Shown here: positions 32,435 to 43,257 of the stretch, in pieces
Layout of the letters: each line of letters begins with the position of its first letter
Numbering within the stretch: position 1 is the first letter of the stretch
NCBI GenBank assembly: GCA_030247885.1
Contig: JAPDRO010000011.1
Location: 744,001 to 808,000 of the forward strand
DNA length: 64,000 bases
Direction: 5' to 3'
From: Taxawa tesnikishii (nom. ined.)
Taxonomy: Eukaryota > Ascomycota > Dothideomycetes > Dothideales
The notes under the pieces: generated by a model
Told to the model about the DNA's origin: nothing
What the model saw: only the letters and a program-made list of their open reading frames with translations
The model's database searches: none
Translations under genes and position numbers: made by a program

Positions 32435-33110
32435 TCACAGTCCCTGACGTAACCGCTCTCCCAGCTTCATCTTGCCAAACTGCCATGCCTTCATCAAGCC
32501 TTCCTCGGAGAGGTCAATGCCCTGAACGCTGGTCATGTCCTGCACGGGCGGTCTGCTGACTCTCGAAGCCACGATGACCGGGTCAGTTTCCAAGATGATA
32601 CCATCATCCACAATCTCGTCGATGGCGAGCGAGACGAGGTCGTAGTTCTCGATAATGGTCCGCTTGTCCACGGAGTTCCTGCTCGATGCTCGCATCAGCC
32701 ACGACCGCATCCACCATTCACCATCCATCCACTCCGGGTTACGGCAAGCACTCACTTCAGCAGGATGTTCAACGAGTCCCGGAGCGCCAGAATGACAGAG
32801 TAGAGCAGAATCTCGTTCTCGTCGGCGCCGGCGACCAAGTACAGCATCACGTCGCTCTCCGTCTTGAACATGACGACCCGGTTGTCGTATAGTATGACAT
32901 CGGTCGTCTGCTTGGACGTCTTCTCGAGCAGTCCCTTCTCGAATGCCTTTTGGTCCTTCAGGGAGGGGTACGGATTCGCGCCTGGGTAATTGTTGCCCTG
33001 GTTCGCAGGGGGTGCGGGGGTGAATAGTACTTTGCGAGGATGCGCGAGGAGTCGTCGGTGGAGAGGATCAGAATCGCGTTGACGGAGAAGAGCGACATGT
33101 TTGGCGACAT
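32435..33110 (-). CDS. RET3: Coatomer subunit zeta (COPI)
   Basis: Small longin-like subunit of the COPI coat (Golgi-to-ER vesicles), about 199 residues. ATG 33110: MSPNMSLFSVNAILILSTDD, RILAKYYS, then VVMFKTESDVMLYLVAGADE NEILLYSVILALRDSLNILL, and after the intron (32679-32755) KRTIIENYDLVSLAIDEIVD. One base is missing in the G5 run 33016-33020 or 33008-33012, between KYYSPP and PANQGNNYPGANPYPS. Divergent from the mitochondrial gene at 33309 over 198 bases. Confidence 0.88.
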
Positions 33111-33308
33111 GATGGCGGTGTTTGGTTCCCGGTACTGCTGAGCGGATCACGGCAACGAAACAGTGGTGGTCGTTGTTCTAATGTTCTCCCTGTGCTCGGG
33201 GGTCAGACGCGGTGTGGATTGCTGTCTTCCTTGGCACCGACCGAGCTCCAAATTGCGGAGCGTTCGTTCACCTCCGAGCCCATCGCAAAAGTTCCATACA
33301 GTATCGGA

Positions 33309-35852
33309 ATGTTGCGCTCATGCTCGTCCAGCGCATCATCTCTAGCCCGCTGCAACAGCCTTCATTGCGTCGAGAACATCTATGGCCGGACCTTAGCTCA
33401 GTTGTTCTCCGGGGCAGCAGTTTCCGCGCCGCTCTACCATCCATCTCCCATCCTCTCACGAGCTGCCCGGCTCTCACACCATGTAGAGCCCATCCGGCGC
33501 ACACGGTGCTTTGCAACCAAAAGCAAGAAGTCAAAGAGGCGGGGGCCCTGACAAGCGGGTCAGTATCCTCAGCGTCAACGCCGAAATCTACGTGAAAGCT
33601 CATCGTGCGACAGCCTGTCCCAGCATACGTGGAGGTGCTGTTGGCTCTGCGCACAGCGCTCGACAACGAGGACATCCAAGGAGTCATCGAGGCATACGGC
33701 GTACTTCGGACATCATTCAAGCTCGGCGCGGACGATGCGGCAGCACTAGCACAAGCCGTCCACACGGCATCCCGAGGGAGAGGAGAAGGGGAGAAGAAGA
33801 AGCGAGGCGCACCGGAACTGGTGGCTTTTGCGACACTGCTGGCTGAAGACATACAAAGCAGGCTCCTACCCCCAGCCATACAGCCCATCTACATCTTCTG
33901 GCCTTCTTCAAGGAAGCGGAACAGTTTGACAAGGGCAACAATTTCTGGTCGTGGCTCGTACGCCAGAGCGACGACTACGTCGATCCTTCGGTATATGGAG
34001 CCGCGATCGAACTATGTGCGGCAATGGGCATGTCAGCAGAGACAACGGAAGACATGTACATGCAGGCCCTGAAACGATTTCCTGGAAGCTTCAACGAGTA
34101 TCATCTCGCTCCCGATGCGATCGTGGCCGACCGTAGCCTGGCAACAAACATCAAGGGGATTCCCATGACGCTCCTCCAGGGGATCCTGACGGCACGACTC
34201 CTGCGCGGCGACACTAGGGACGCGTATCTCGCCCTCGACACTGCATTGCGCCTCTATCCGACACAGGCTCCTCCGAGGTTCATCACGCTGTTCATCACGG
34301 AACGGCCCCTCCCAGAATCCTACAAAGTGTTCATGATGGCTTGTCGGTCGGGAATCGTCGTCGGTCACGACGGACTCAAGATGCTCCTCACCAGACTCCG
34401 CACTGCGGCCTCCTCGTCTCCGGTGGAAAACGCAACATTACTGCGAGCCATCCTGACGAGCACATACGCCTACGCAGCTGCAGGCGGTACCTTGTCAAGC
34501 AGTCCTCTTACGGAAGTGGTGACAGGGCTGAGTCGTGTTCTGCAAGATCCCGCGTTCGCGACGTGTTCACCTGAAGAGGCCAAGGAAGCCGCCGACAAGC
34601 TCTTGACAACCGTACAGCAGACATTCGAAATCTGGAACCTGCATGGCTCGCAGCCCGGCATCGGAGCATTCAACTCAATCATCGCCAACATCGCAGGAAA
34701 GGGCAAACGGATGGATGTCATATCAACTTCACTCGACAACATCGAAACACTGGGACTGGAACCGACTGCTGTCACCCGCCGTTCAATCCTGACTGCGGCT
34801 GGACATCTGCAAGATCGAAGCCTGATAAAGAACGCTTGGCTGGACCTTGTCGACCTGCGCGAACGAGCCGGTACCCCGGTCGAGCCTGGGGACTGGAACA
34901 TGCTGGTAAAAGCTGCGAAGAAGGCCGGCTGTCTGGACCTCGTAAAGCAGCAAATGGCAGAGCTGGACCACGCTTTGACATCCACGGTCAGAAAGCGCAT
35001 TTCCGGCCAGCTGGAAGAAAACGAAGGCGACACCAACGAGAAAGCAGCGGAGAAGACCAAGGCCGACTCTGCTCAACTTGTCGGTTTCATCAATCTTTTG
35101 CACACGGACGTCCATCTGATGAATGAGGAGTTGAGGGCACGGCCCGTGCGGGACTTCTTCCTGAACCCTCTGCCTTTGTCGTTGGGCGTATCCGTCGACA
35201 GCATGCCCGAAGCCGTGGAAGAGGAGTTGCGCAGGGTATACGACGAGCTCACCACCGATCCTCAAGCGCGTGAGGCCCCTGCATCAATCTCGTCGACCAA
35301 TACCGCCCCGTCGACCGATACTGCCACGTCCATACTCTCCGACGTCCCCGGCTCGACCTCCGGACCCTCCGTGCGCTCAGACCAAGATTCCCCAGACGAC
35401 GACAACGACCCCGTCAAGCAATCTCCCGAGCACGAGCATCCTCCGCCACCTCCGCCTCCCGCAATCTCATCCACCGGCTTCCCTTCGACGAACTGCGCTA
35501 CCGGAACTGGCAAACCGTCAATGAACTCTTAGCGGAGGCTGAAAGGCATGATGATGCGTACCGTCGTGCGGTGGACGAAGCGATTCAGAAGGGCGACGCG
35601 CCACCCAAGAGGGATTTGAGGTGGAAGGGTCCGGCGAGGAATGCGCTGGAGACGGTCGGGTTGGCCGATTTCCTCAGAGGCGGTGTCACAGAGCAGGGTG
35701 ACGGTCTTGACGCAGGCAGGGATGGTGCGGTTGCTGCGATGGGGAGGGAAGAGGTTTTGAGGTTGCGTGGTCGGGGGCGTGAGAGGGGGCGTGAGAGGGG
35801 GCGTGAGAGGACGCGCATGTGTACTAGTGTGCTGTACGATAACTTGCACTGA
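33309..35852 (+). CDS. Putative mitochondrial helical-repeat (PPR-like) protein
   Basis: About 829 residues, not identified to a named protein. MLRSCSSSASSLARCNSL to RRTRCFATKSKKSKRRGPDK looks like a mitochondrial presequence. One intron, 33559-33613 (GTCAGT donor). The body has repeated helical pairs (GAFNSIIANIAGKGKRMDVI, DWNMLVKAAKKAGCLDLVKQ) of pentatricopeptide style, then a Ser/Thr/Pro-rich acidic linker and a conserved-looking end (NLIHRLPFDELRYRNWQTVN, RWKGPARNALETVGLADFL). Three one-base shifts are implied: an extra G in 33541-33545, a missing C in 33869-33873 and a missing C near 35458-35460. A likely role is mitochondrial RNA or translation, by analogy only. Confidence 0.65.
35773..35808 (+). 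repeat. Three 12-bp tandem units inside coding sequence
   Basis: Unit GGGGGCGTGAGA three times, encoding repeated Gly-Arg-Glu-Arg near the C terminus of the gene at 33309. Confidence 0.95.
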
Positions 35853-35990
35853 GACGGCTGCTGCTGTTGTGATGTAGCAAGCCCCAACTCAGTTTGTGTC
35901 CTGTCCTCTGCGCTTGAGAAGGGCCATGTGCCAGCCACTGAGTAGGGTTTGGTTTAGTTGTCGGATCATCGTCTGATGCTTTTGCAAAGC

Positions 35991-36009
35991 TATATATACG
36001 TTATAAAAA
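35991..36009 (+). promoter_or_regulatory. TATA-like element upstream of tRNA-Asn
   Basis: TATATATACG followed by TTATAAAAAT, 23 to 41 bases before the tRNA 5' end, the place where fungal Pol III genes often carry a TATA-like box. Confidence 0.55.
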
Positions 36010-36031
36010 TCTGCCACAATCCATCTTAGTA

Positions 36032-36119
36032 TCTCTCGTGGCGCAATTGGCTAGCGCGTTCGACTGTTATTTCCGGCAGTGCAATCGAGAGGTTGGTGGT
36101 TCGAGCCCACCCGAGAGAG
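36032..36119 (+). tRNA. tRNA-Asn (GTT) with a 14-nt intron
   Basis: Cloverleaf checked by eye: acceptor TCTCTCG pairs fully with CGAGAGA (36112-36118), discriminator G 36119. D-arm GCGC...GCGC, anticodon stem TTCGA/TCGAG, loop CTGTTAA with anticodon GTT at 36066-36068, T-arm GGTGG TTCGAGC CCACC. The loop is split after position 37 by a 14-nt intron (36070-36083), the canonical site. The mature sequence is close to eukaryotic tRNA-Asn. A short T4 run at 36126-36129 may end transcription. Confidence 0.95.
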
Positions 36120-36453
36120 ATATGCTTTTGTGTCGTCGGGTGTTTGCGCGACATGTTTTTGCATCTCCTAGAATCAACCTGAGCTGGACTGACAATCTCA
36201 TTTGCTGAAGGAACGACAGGAAAGTGACAGTGTGAAGCACGTGAAAGCCACGAACCTACGGTGATACCGAGCGCAGCCCCGACATGCAGCTAAACTAGGT
36301 CCCGCTACATGCTTGCTTCATCGAGCATGCCTTTCAGATTGGCGTCAACTTTTCAGAGTCGCAAAGAGAACATCTACAAACACCAACCGTATACTTTACT
36401 CCACCCCTCCATGAACCACCGGCGCATCCAGTGACCCCTTCATCTGCGTCGCC
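36120..36453. other. Intergenic, upstream of RRP6
   Basis: 334 bases between the tRNA and the RRP6 start codon; contains the tRNA's short T run and the RRP6 promoter. Nothing else seen. Confidence 0.4.
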
Positions 36454-39036
36454 ATGGAGCTTTCCTCCCACTTCAAAACTCTACAGGACTCTATATCGTC
36501 TTCGCTGGTGGCAGCCACCCGAACCGCTACCCAGATATCCTCAGAAGACCTCAGCTTTCACCGATCGCTCGACCCGTCAGTAGGCACAGCACTAGACCAG
36601 CAAAATGCGCGGCTTCTTGCGCTTGCGGAACGCCTTCTCAGCAATGCGGCTTCGAATACGGAAGTTGTATGTCCACAGCTACCAGACGCCGACGCCGTCG
36701 ATGGCAATTGGAGGGAATCGTTGATGTGGTCGACAGCTTGCTTGAGAAGGCCGACATCAGCTTGGATGAATACACTGGTGCTGTCAAGAGGTTGAGCCCG
36801 TCAAGAGAGCAGGTACGTCTCGGCCCAGCGCAGGATGCCGTTTGGTCCAAGCTAACCTGTCAGACGCCTACAAGCACTGCCAAGCCACTCAAACAGTCCA
36901 GGATAGCGGCCGCACTACGATCACAGGATGTACCCAAGCCGCAGCTTCAGTTCAGCCATGTGCCTACGAACGCTGAGAAGGAACCTTTCAAGCCGCTCCT
37001 CACCAGCAAGCCGCATGCAACCGTGCCATACGAGGAGAGTATGCAGATACGAGAGAGCGAGGACACGACTCCCCAATACCCTCATCCTTACGAGACCGAG
37101 ATTCAGCAGTACGAGTATCCTTTTCATGTCTACACCCAAGCGGAGCCCATTCCTTACCGGCCGTACGAATCCACAACAGCGACTTTCGTGGACACGGAAG
37201 AGGCGGTTGAGCAGATGCTGCAGGAGCTGAAAGACGCAAGGGAGATTGCCATAGATCTGGAGCACCACGACTTGCGGTCATACATCGGTATCGTGTCACT
37301 GATGCAGATCAGCACGCGCAACAAAGACTGGATAGTGGACACGCTGAAACCGTGGAGACGGAAGCTGTCCTGCCTGAACGAGGTCTTTGCGGATCCGAAA
37401 ATCTTGAAGGTGCTTCACGGAGCGTTCATGGACATCATGTGGCTGCAGCGGGACCTTGGCTTGTACATTGTCGGCCTTTTCGACACCCATTACGCGGCCA
37501 GAGCACTGGGATATACGGGCGGGAGCTTAGCTTTCTTACTGAAGAAGTTTGTCGACTTTGACGCGCAGAAGCAGTACCAAACTGCTGACTGGAGGATACG
37601 GTGAGTCAGCAAACGAGGGATCGTGGGTCGTGGGTCGCGGGTCGTGGGTCGCGAAACTGACAAGGCACAGACCGTTGCCTGCTGAGATGTTCGATTACGC
37701 CCGTTCGGATACCCATTTCCTGCTCTACATTTACGACAACATGCGCAACGAGCTCATCGAGAAGTCGGACTTTTCGGCGCCGAACCACGAAAAGGACAAG
37801 ATCAACGACGTGCTGGTGCGGTCCAAGGACACCGCATTGCAGACCTACCAGCACCCTGTTTACGACGCAGAGCATGGCTTGGGGCCTGCGGGATGGTACA
37901 AGATGCTGAGCAGGACGCCAGCTCTCCTTTCCAGGGAGCAGTTTTCGGTCTTCAAGGCGGTCCACCAGTGGAGAGACCAAGTGGCAAGGCAGCAAGACGA
38001 CAGCCTTACCTATGTCATGGCGAACCACAACATCTTCAGCATTGCCAAGGAGATGCCCGTGGAGAAGCCGGCACTGTTCAGTATCGCGCAGCCACTGACG
38101 CAGACTGTGCGCCTGCGAGCCGACGAATTGCTCGCCGTCATCCGCAAGGCCAAGGAAGAAGGGGCCAATGGGCCCGAGATGCACAAGGTGCTCGGCGAGG
38201 TGGATGCTCGCCTTCACGGAATCGCACCCGTGCAAGTTCCCGACAAGCCAGTCACTCCTGCCACGGCAGCGACAGCCGCCACCGCCGCCCGGCCAGCAGG
38301 CGCAGGAACCGTGGTCAACCGGGCCACGGCAACAGACGCCCAGCCGCTTCGAACCACCAGCTCACTATTTTGGGGCTCTACCTTTGACGGCAGCGCCTGG
38401 CGGCAACAACGATCCATGTCCAGCGCCACCAGCATCCGACTCCCGGTCCCTCTGCCGCCACTCACGGCCTCCATCTTCGCCGACGTGTCAGAGGCCGCAA
38501 CACCCATCAAGCCGACCAGCCAACCGACCAGTCAACCTCCTACGCCGCGTTTGGATGCTCACGCGCAGCCTGCCAAAACATCCAACGGTGTCGCAGACGG
38601 AGACGACACAGTCTTCACGCTCAAGCAGGCCGGGCGCAAGCGCAAGAGCGACGTCCTCACCCACTCCACCCCCGCTTCGCCTGCCGTGGCGGACACGCTG
38701 GCGACGCAGGACGACGAAGTCGACATCAGTTTCGAAGGCGAAGAGGAAGCGCTCCGGGCGGCGAGGCGGGAAGAGAAGAAGGCCGCGAAGAAGGCGCGCA
38801 AAGCGGCCGCCGCCGCCGCTGCTCACGAGGACGAAACGCCGTTCGACTATGCTGCCGCGCCTAGTTTGCTGAACGCGGGCGGTGCGGCGAGGGAACACGA
38901 TAGGCGTGGCAAGGGCAAGGGAAGGGATAAGGAGAAGAAGACGTTCAATCCGTACGCCAAGGCGTTGGATGCACCCAAGGGGTTGCCGAGGGCGCAGAAG
39001 GAGAGGGCGGGGAGGAGCATGACCTTTAAGCAGTGA
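36454..39036 (+). CDS. RRP6: Nuclear exosome 3'-5' exonuclease Rrp6
   Basis: DEDD-Y exonuclease of the nuclear RNA exosome, about 820 residues. Introns 36813-36863 and 37601-37670. PMC2NT-type N-terminal region (VDVVDSLLEKADISLDEYTG), exonuclease domain with IAIDLEHHDLRSYIG (D, E), HGAFMDIMWLQRDLG (D) and FDYARSDTHFLLYIYD (Y, D), then an HRDC domain (LSREQFSVFKAVHQWRDQVA) and a basic low-complexity tail (EEKKAAKKARKAAAAAAA). One base appears missing in the G3 run 36713-36715 (DGNWR to GIVDVVDSL). The first intron is 51 nt and stop-free, so it reads through in frame. Confidence 0.92.
37621..37652 (+). repeat. TCGTGGG-type minisatellite inside an RRP6 intron
   Basis: About four and a half 7-bp units (TCGTGGG/TCGCGGG) fill the middle of the 70-nt second intron of RRP6. 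Confidence 0.9.
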
Positions 39037-40171
39037 GGGCAGTGAGCGTGGGGGACGAGGAAAGGGGGACGTTGGGAGTGTGTAGGTGGGAGCTTGAGAG
39101 GGGTCCGTTCTCGCCCGTTGCCTGTTGAAAGAAAATCCAGCCTAGTGAAGAAAATGCATTCCTGTGCCGTGACCTACTTTTCGTCACGTGTTGTTGTTTG
39201 ATGATGTGTTGTAGATTCATCAACCACGTGCATCGTCGTGGATCGCTACATCGGTGAAGTGTGTTCCTCACCGTTTCGCCAAGGCACAAAGTCTCGTCCG
39301 ACGGGTCTTCCCAACACCGGAGGACTATTCGGGTTGCCTTTGGCATGACTTGTAGATAACTAACGTGTCTGTCGCTGCTGTATGCAGAGGCGTCGCTCAC
39401 ATACAAGAGACAGAGCGTAAATTGGCAAAGAAGGTGGGGGATGGTGGTGTTGCTCTGTCAAGTGACCATAGCACGACTGCATCGGGTGGATTCCGTTAAG
39501 GGAGAGCGTGTTGTATAGATATGAGCACATAGGAGGAGGAGGAGGAGGAGGAGGAGGAGGAGTAAGAATCAGGGGCAACGTAATCTGTATGGAGCGGAGC
39601 ACGTGTGCGGCACGCGATTGAACGGTTTCACACGCGCATGCATGCCCCTTCGCTCCGTCCTTCCCTCGGGTTGCGGGGAAACACCGGCAAAGCTGTTCAT
39701 CTGTTGGTAGGGGAGCATGAGTAGGAGCAAGGAGGTGCGAGAGTTGATGGGATTGTGGGATCATGGGGAATTATGGCATCATGGGGCATCTGTCGAAATC
39801 GCATACTGATGTCACTGTGCATATCGGACCGAAGCCAGCCCAGCACGTTAATACGGGGGTTGAAGTCGTCGGGGTCTAGTGCGTTTTGCGCAGGACCCGA
39901 CTCCGGAAATGAAATGGAACCGCACACTACAGCAGTGCACGGGTACGGCCAGTCTTCCTGCGTGGCCGTGTAGGACCGTAAGCGGTATAAGCCAAGGGAG
40001 ACTTTTCAAGTCGGTGTGGCGAGCGACCGTATCTCGTCTCCTCGTACAAAAGTCTTGATTCTCACCTCGTCCACTTTCCCTCTGCATCCAATCGACTCGC
40101 CCAGAGCGGTAATACCGGCGGGTGCGGACATCCGACCGATACGCATCGTCGATATTGATCCTCCGTGCGAC
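39037..40171. other. Intergenic, 1.1 kb, with an (AGG)n tract
   Basis: No gene seen. Frames over the AGG tract and flanks lack domain signal. It should hold the promoter of the Zn2Cys6 gene. Confidence 0.4.
39531..39562 (+). repeat. (AGG)10 microsatellite
   Basis: Uninterrupted trinucleotide run, 32 bases, intergenic. Confidence 0.95.
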
Positions 40172-42580
40172 ATGGATCATAGTGTCACAAAGCAAGAGAT
40201 GGCCTCGTCCCTCGCTCCCGCAAGCAGCAGCAGCAGCAGCAACGGCAACGGCAACGGCGCCAGCAACAACGACAACAACAGCAACAACAGCAGTGGCGTT
40301 CGATCCAGACGAAAGGGCGCGAGAACCCAAGTTCTTCACGGCGTTGCATGTCTACCATGTCAGAGGCGCAAGACGAGGGTATGCCACCCCCGTCAACGTA
40401 AGCGAACGCCGTGCACGTACTGTACTGACTGCTGCCCCGCTAGTGTGACGGCAAGAGACCCGTCTGCGATGCATGCCTGTGCCGTAACGACGCAGGATGC
40501 GTGTTTGAGACGTGAGTTCAGGACATGACTCCCACTGCTGTTTTTTTTTTGCTGAGAACCGTCGCAGAGAGCCGGGTCAGACGAGACTGGACGCCTTGCG
40601 AATCCAAAACAGCAACCAAAGCAACGCCATCAGTGAACTTAACGAGGTTCTTCACAGACTGCAACACTCGCCATACGAAGAGGCACTAGACGTGCTCTCC
40701 GGCATCAGGTCAGGAAAGACTGCCATCGCGGGCAACCAGCCGCATCCTTCCGCCGCCTCCTCCGCCACATTGGATGTCAGCCTCCACGGTGGCCAACCTT
40801 TGCATACAACATCGAGGTCTGCATCCGAGTCGACGCCGACACGGTTCAGACCTGTCCTGGCATATACGCCAAGCCCACAGGTACAGAACAAAGAGATCGC
40901 CGAGGCCCTGGCGTACGTGCGCTCCAACTCCCGCATCCTACGACACGCCGTGAGCGTGCTTCTCAACTGTGCCAATCCAATATGTCAAGTCATGTGCGAA
41001 GGCGAAGGCGACGCCCTGCTGACGCTTGCCTCTCGCCCAGACATCACCGGTCTGCCGCTTGAAACCGTCTGTGCAATCTGCAGCCTTGTCGCGGTTGCAT
41101 CACGATACTCGCAGCGAGCGGTGCCGTCGGAGATTGGCCAGCAGTTCTTCAGTGTTGCAAAGTCCATGTTTGAGAATCCGCCCGTGACAGAGAGTCGCGA
41201 TGCACCCACGATATGCTTCCTTCTGGCCTTGTATTGCCTGATCGTCAAGGCTGACATGAGCGCTTCCATCTACATCCGTACGCAAATCTTCGCGCCTTTG
41301 TTCCGGTGGAGATGAAGACCTTCGCTGACAGATGGGCAGGCGTTGGATTGGATCGAGTGAGACGCACGGCATCGCATAGCACCGGCCCGGTACCAGATCC
41401 TGCAGCGTCCCGGAACGCCAGGAAGATCTACTTGATGCTGCGGTTCTGCGAAGTGTAAGCCAGTCTGTGTGTTTGTCCGCGGTGTCACACGCTCACAGAA
41501 CGTATAGATGGTTCGAAATGATCACCGGTATCACACCCGAGCTCGACTTCCCAGACGATGCAAAGCTACAGGTCTGCCGCATCCGTCTCGGCTTCCCACA
41601 CTGATAGCTGACAAGATCACAGTGGCAGTCCTTTGATCTAGAGGGTTTCCAACTCGAAGACGAGTCGGTCGATGACGAGTCCGACGTCTTCCGTATGGAA
41701 ATCACGAGGGCCTGCGCAGAGCAGGTCTCCGCCCTCCGCATGTTTCGTCGGAAAGGTCTCTCATCGTCTTCGATCCGTCAGTTTGTCGCCGCTTCCGAAC
41801 ACTGGCATTCGTCGCTTCCGGAACAGCAACAGCTAGGCTATCTGCTCGAACCACAGACCGCACCTCTCGACCGAATGAGGGCATATTACATGCAGCTCTT
41901 TCACTGGAGCGCAAAGATACGTCTGTACGGCTTCGTTCTCTCGCACTGTTTCGAGCAGCAGGAACAAGACAACACCCCTTTTTACAGACACGCCGGAGGC
42001 GGTCGCGTGCGTCAGCGAGGGTGCCCTCACCGCAGAAACGGCAGCCAGGATCTTGCACCTGATGTATTCCGAGCAAACGCCCGGATGGTCATGCTTCATC
42101 TGCCTGTACGTTCCCCCTTCAGCCGATGTGCACCTATTTCAAGCTGACCGAGTCTACCCCTGCTACAGTTTCCAAGTCATTGCCACCGCCCGCATACTCC
42201 TCTACATCACCGTGCAGAAACAGCTTCACGGCGTCACGTGCGGAGAGTGGAGCGTACCGCTCGATCTGGCATCCAAGCTCGTCGACATGCTGGCCGAATG
42301 GGCCAAGCTCAACCCCATCGCCCAGGAAGCCTATGACGATCTGAAACTCTACGTGCCGCTGCTGAACGCCGTCCAGCCGGCTCCTGCCGACGACAGATCG
42401 GCCTCGTCGCCGAGTCCCGCTAAGCAGAAGGAGCCTGCAACGGTCGCAAACGTAATGTATCTTTTCACGCTCGTCAGGGGTGATGACTTGCTGCACCATG
42501 CTGCGAGAAAGCTTGCCAAGATGGCCTGCAATCCCTACGAGCGAAGACTGAGCTCTGACGACGCTGTGATGCCCTCGTGA
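40172..42580 (+). CDS. Zn2Cys6 fungal transcription factor
   Basis: About 688 residues. The binuclear zinc cluster spans introns: ACLPCQRRKTR, then CDGKRPVCDACLCRNDAGC. A Ser/Asn/Gly repeat (CAG/AAC codons) precedes it, a Fungal_trans middle homology region follows. Introns 40379-40443, 40512-40567, 41278-41331, 41455-41507, 41572-41622 and 42106-42168 (63 nt, stop-free). Two shifts are implied: a missing G near 41334-41336 (MSASIYI to AGVGLDRVRRTAS) and an extra base in the C4T5 run 41975-41983 (EQQEQDNT to DTPEAVACVSE). Start ATG 40172 (MDHSVTKQEMASS); 40199 is an alternative. Target genes unknown. Confidence 0.8.
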
Positions 42581-43257
42581 AGTCGGGAATGGTGTTGGGT
42601 TGCCGGTGTTCGAAGGAGCTAACGCAATACTCCGGCGCATGGCAGCCGCCACCTCGGGATCCAAAAGTACAATTCATGCGCGTATTCCGTTTTTGTCACG
42701 CAGTACGACTCCGGACTTTCTTGCAGCCCGGCATTGGAACATGCGCGTGTGTGGTCCGAAAGAATGGCGAGGATGCAATCGGCGTTACAGAGCAACCCGT
42801 CACCGCCGCTCGTAACGACATCACCCCGGGAAAGCTCAAGGAACAGAACCAGCCTGATATGATATATGGAGGGGAGATACTGCGGACATCGACGGACCCT
42901 GCCCTGCCCTGCCCTGCCCTGCCCTGCCCTTCCGTCGAGTGATGAGGTTCCGGTCACGACGTACACGCATCTGTAGCCGCCAGGCGATGGGGTATGATTT
43001 ACAGCACGCAAGACGGATATTTACGTATACAGCGGTACATCAAAAGGCAATGGATTTGAACAGTACGTATAGAGAGTTGAGGAGGTGACAGCGCGAGGGA
43101 AAAAAGGTGTGTCTGGAGGGAAGAGTACTCTGCAGTTTAGCAATGCACGTTGATGCACATGGTTGATGAATCCACAGCCCATCATTTGATGAAGCCGTAG
43201 CCCCGAGGACTCCGTCACGTCTTGTAGCCTGAACCTGTTCCGTCGCCGTGACCGCGA
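42581..43257. other. Intergenic between converging genes, with a GCCCT repeat
   Basis: 677 bases; only the pentanucleotide repeat at 42897-42930 stands out. Confidence 0.5.
42897..42930 (+). repeat. (GCCCT)n pentanucleotide repeat, about 7 units
   Basis: Perfect period-5 run of 34 bases in intergenic DNA. Confidence 0.95.
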
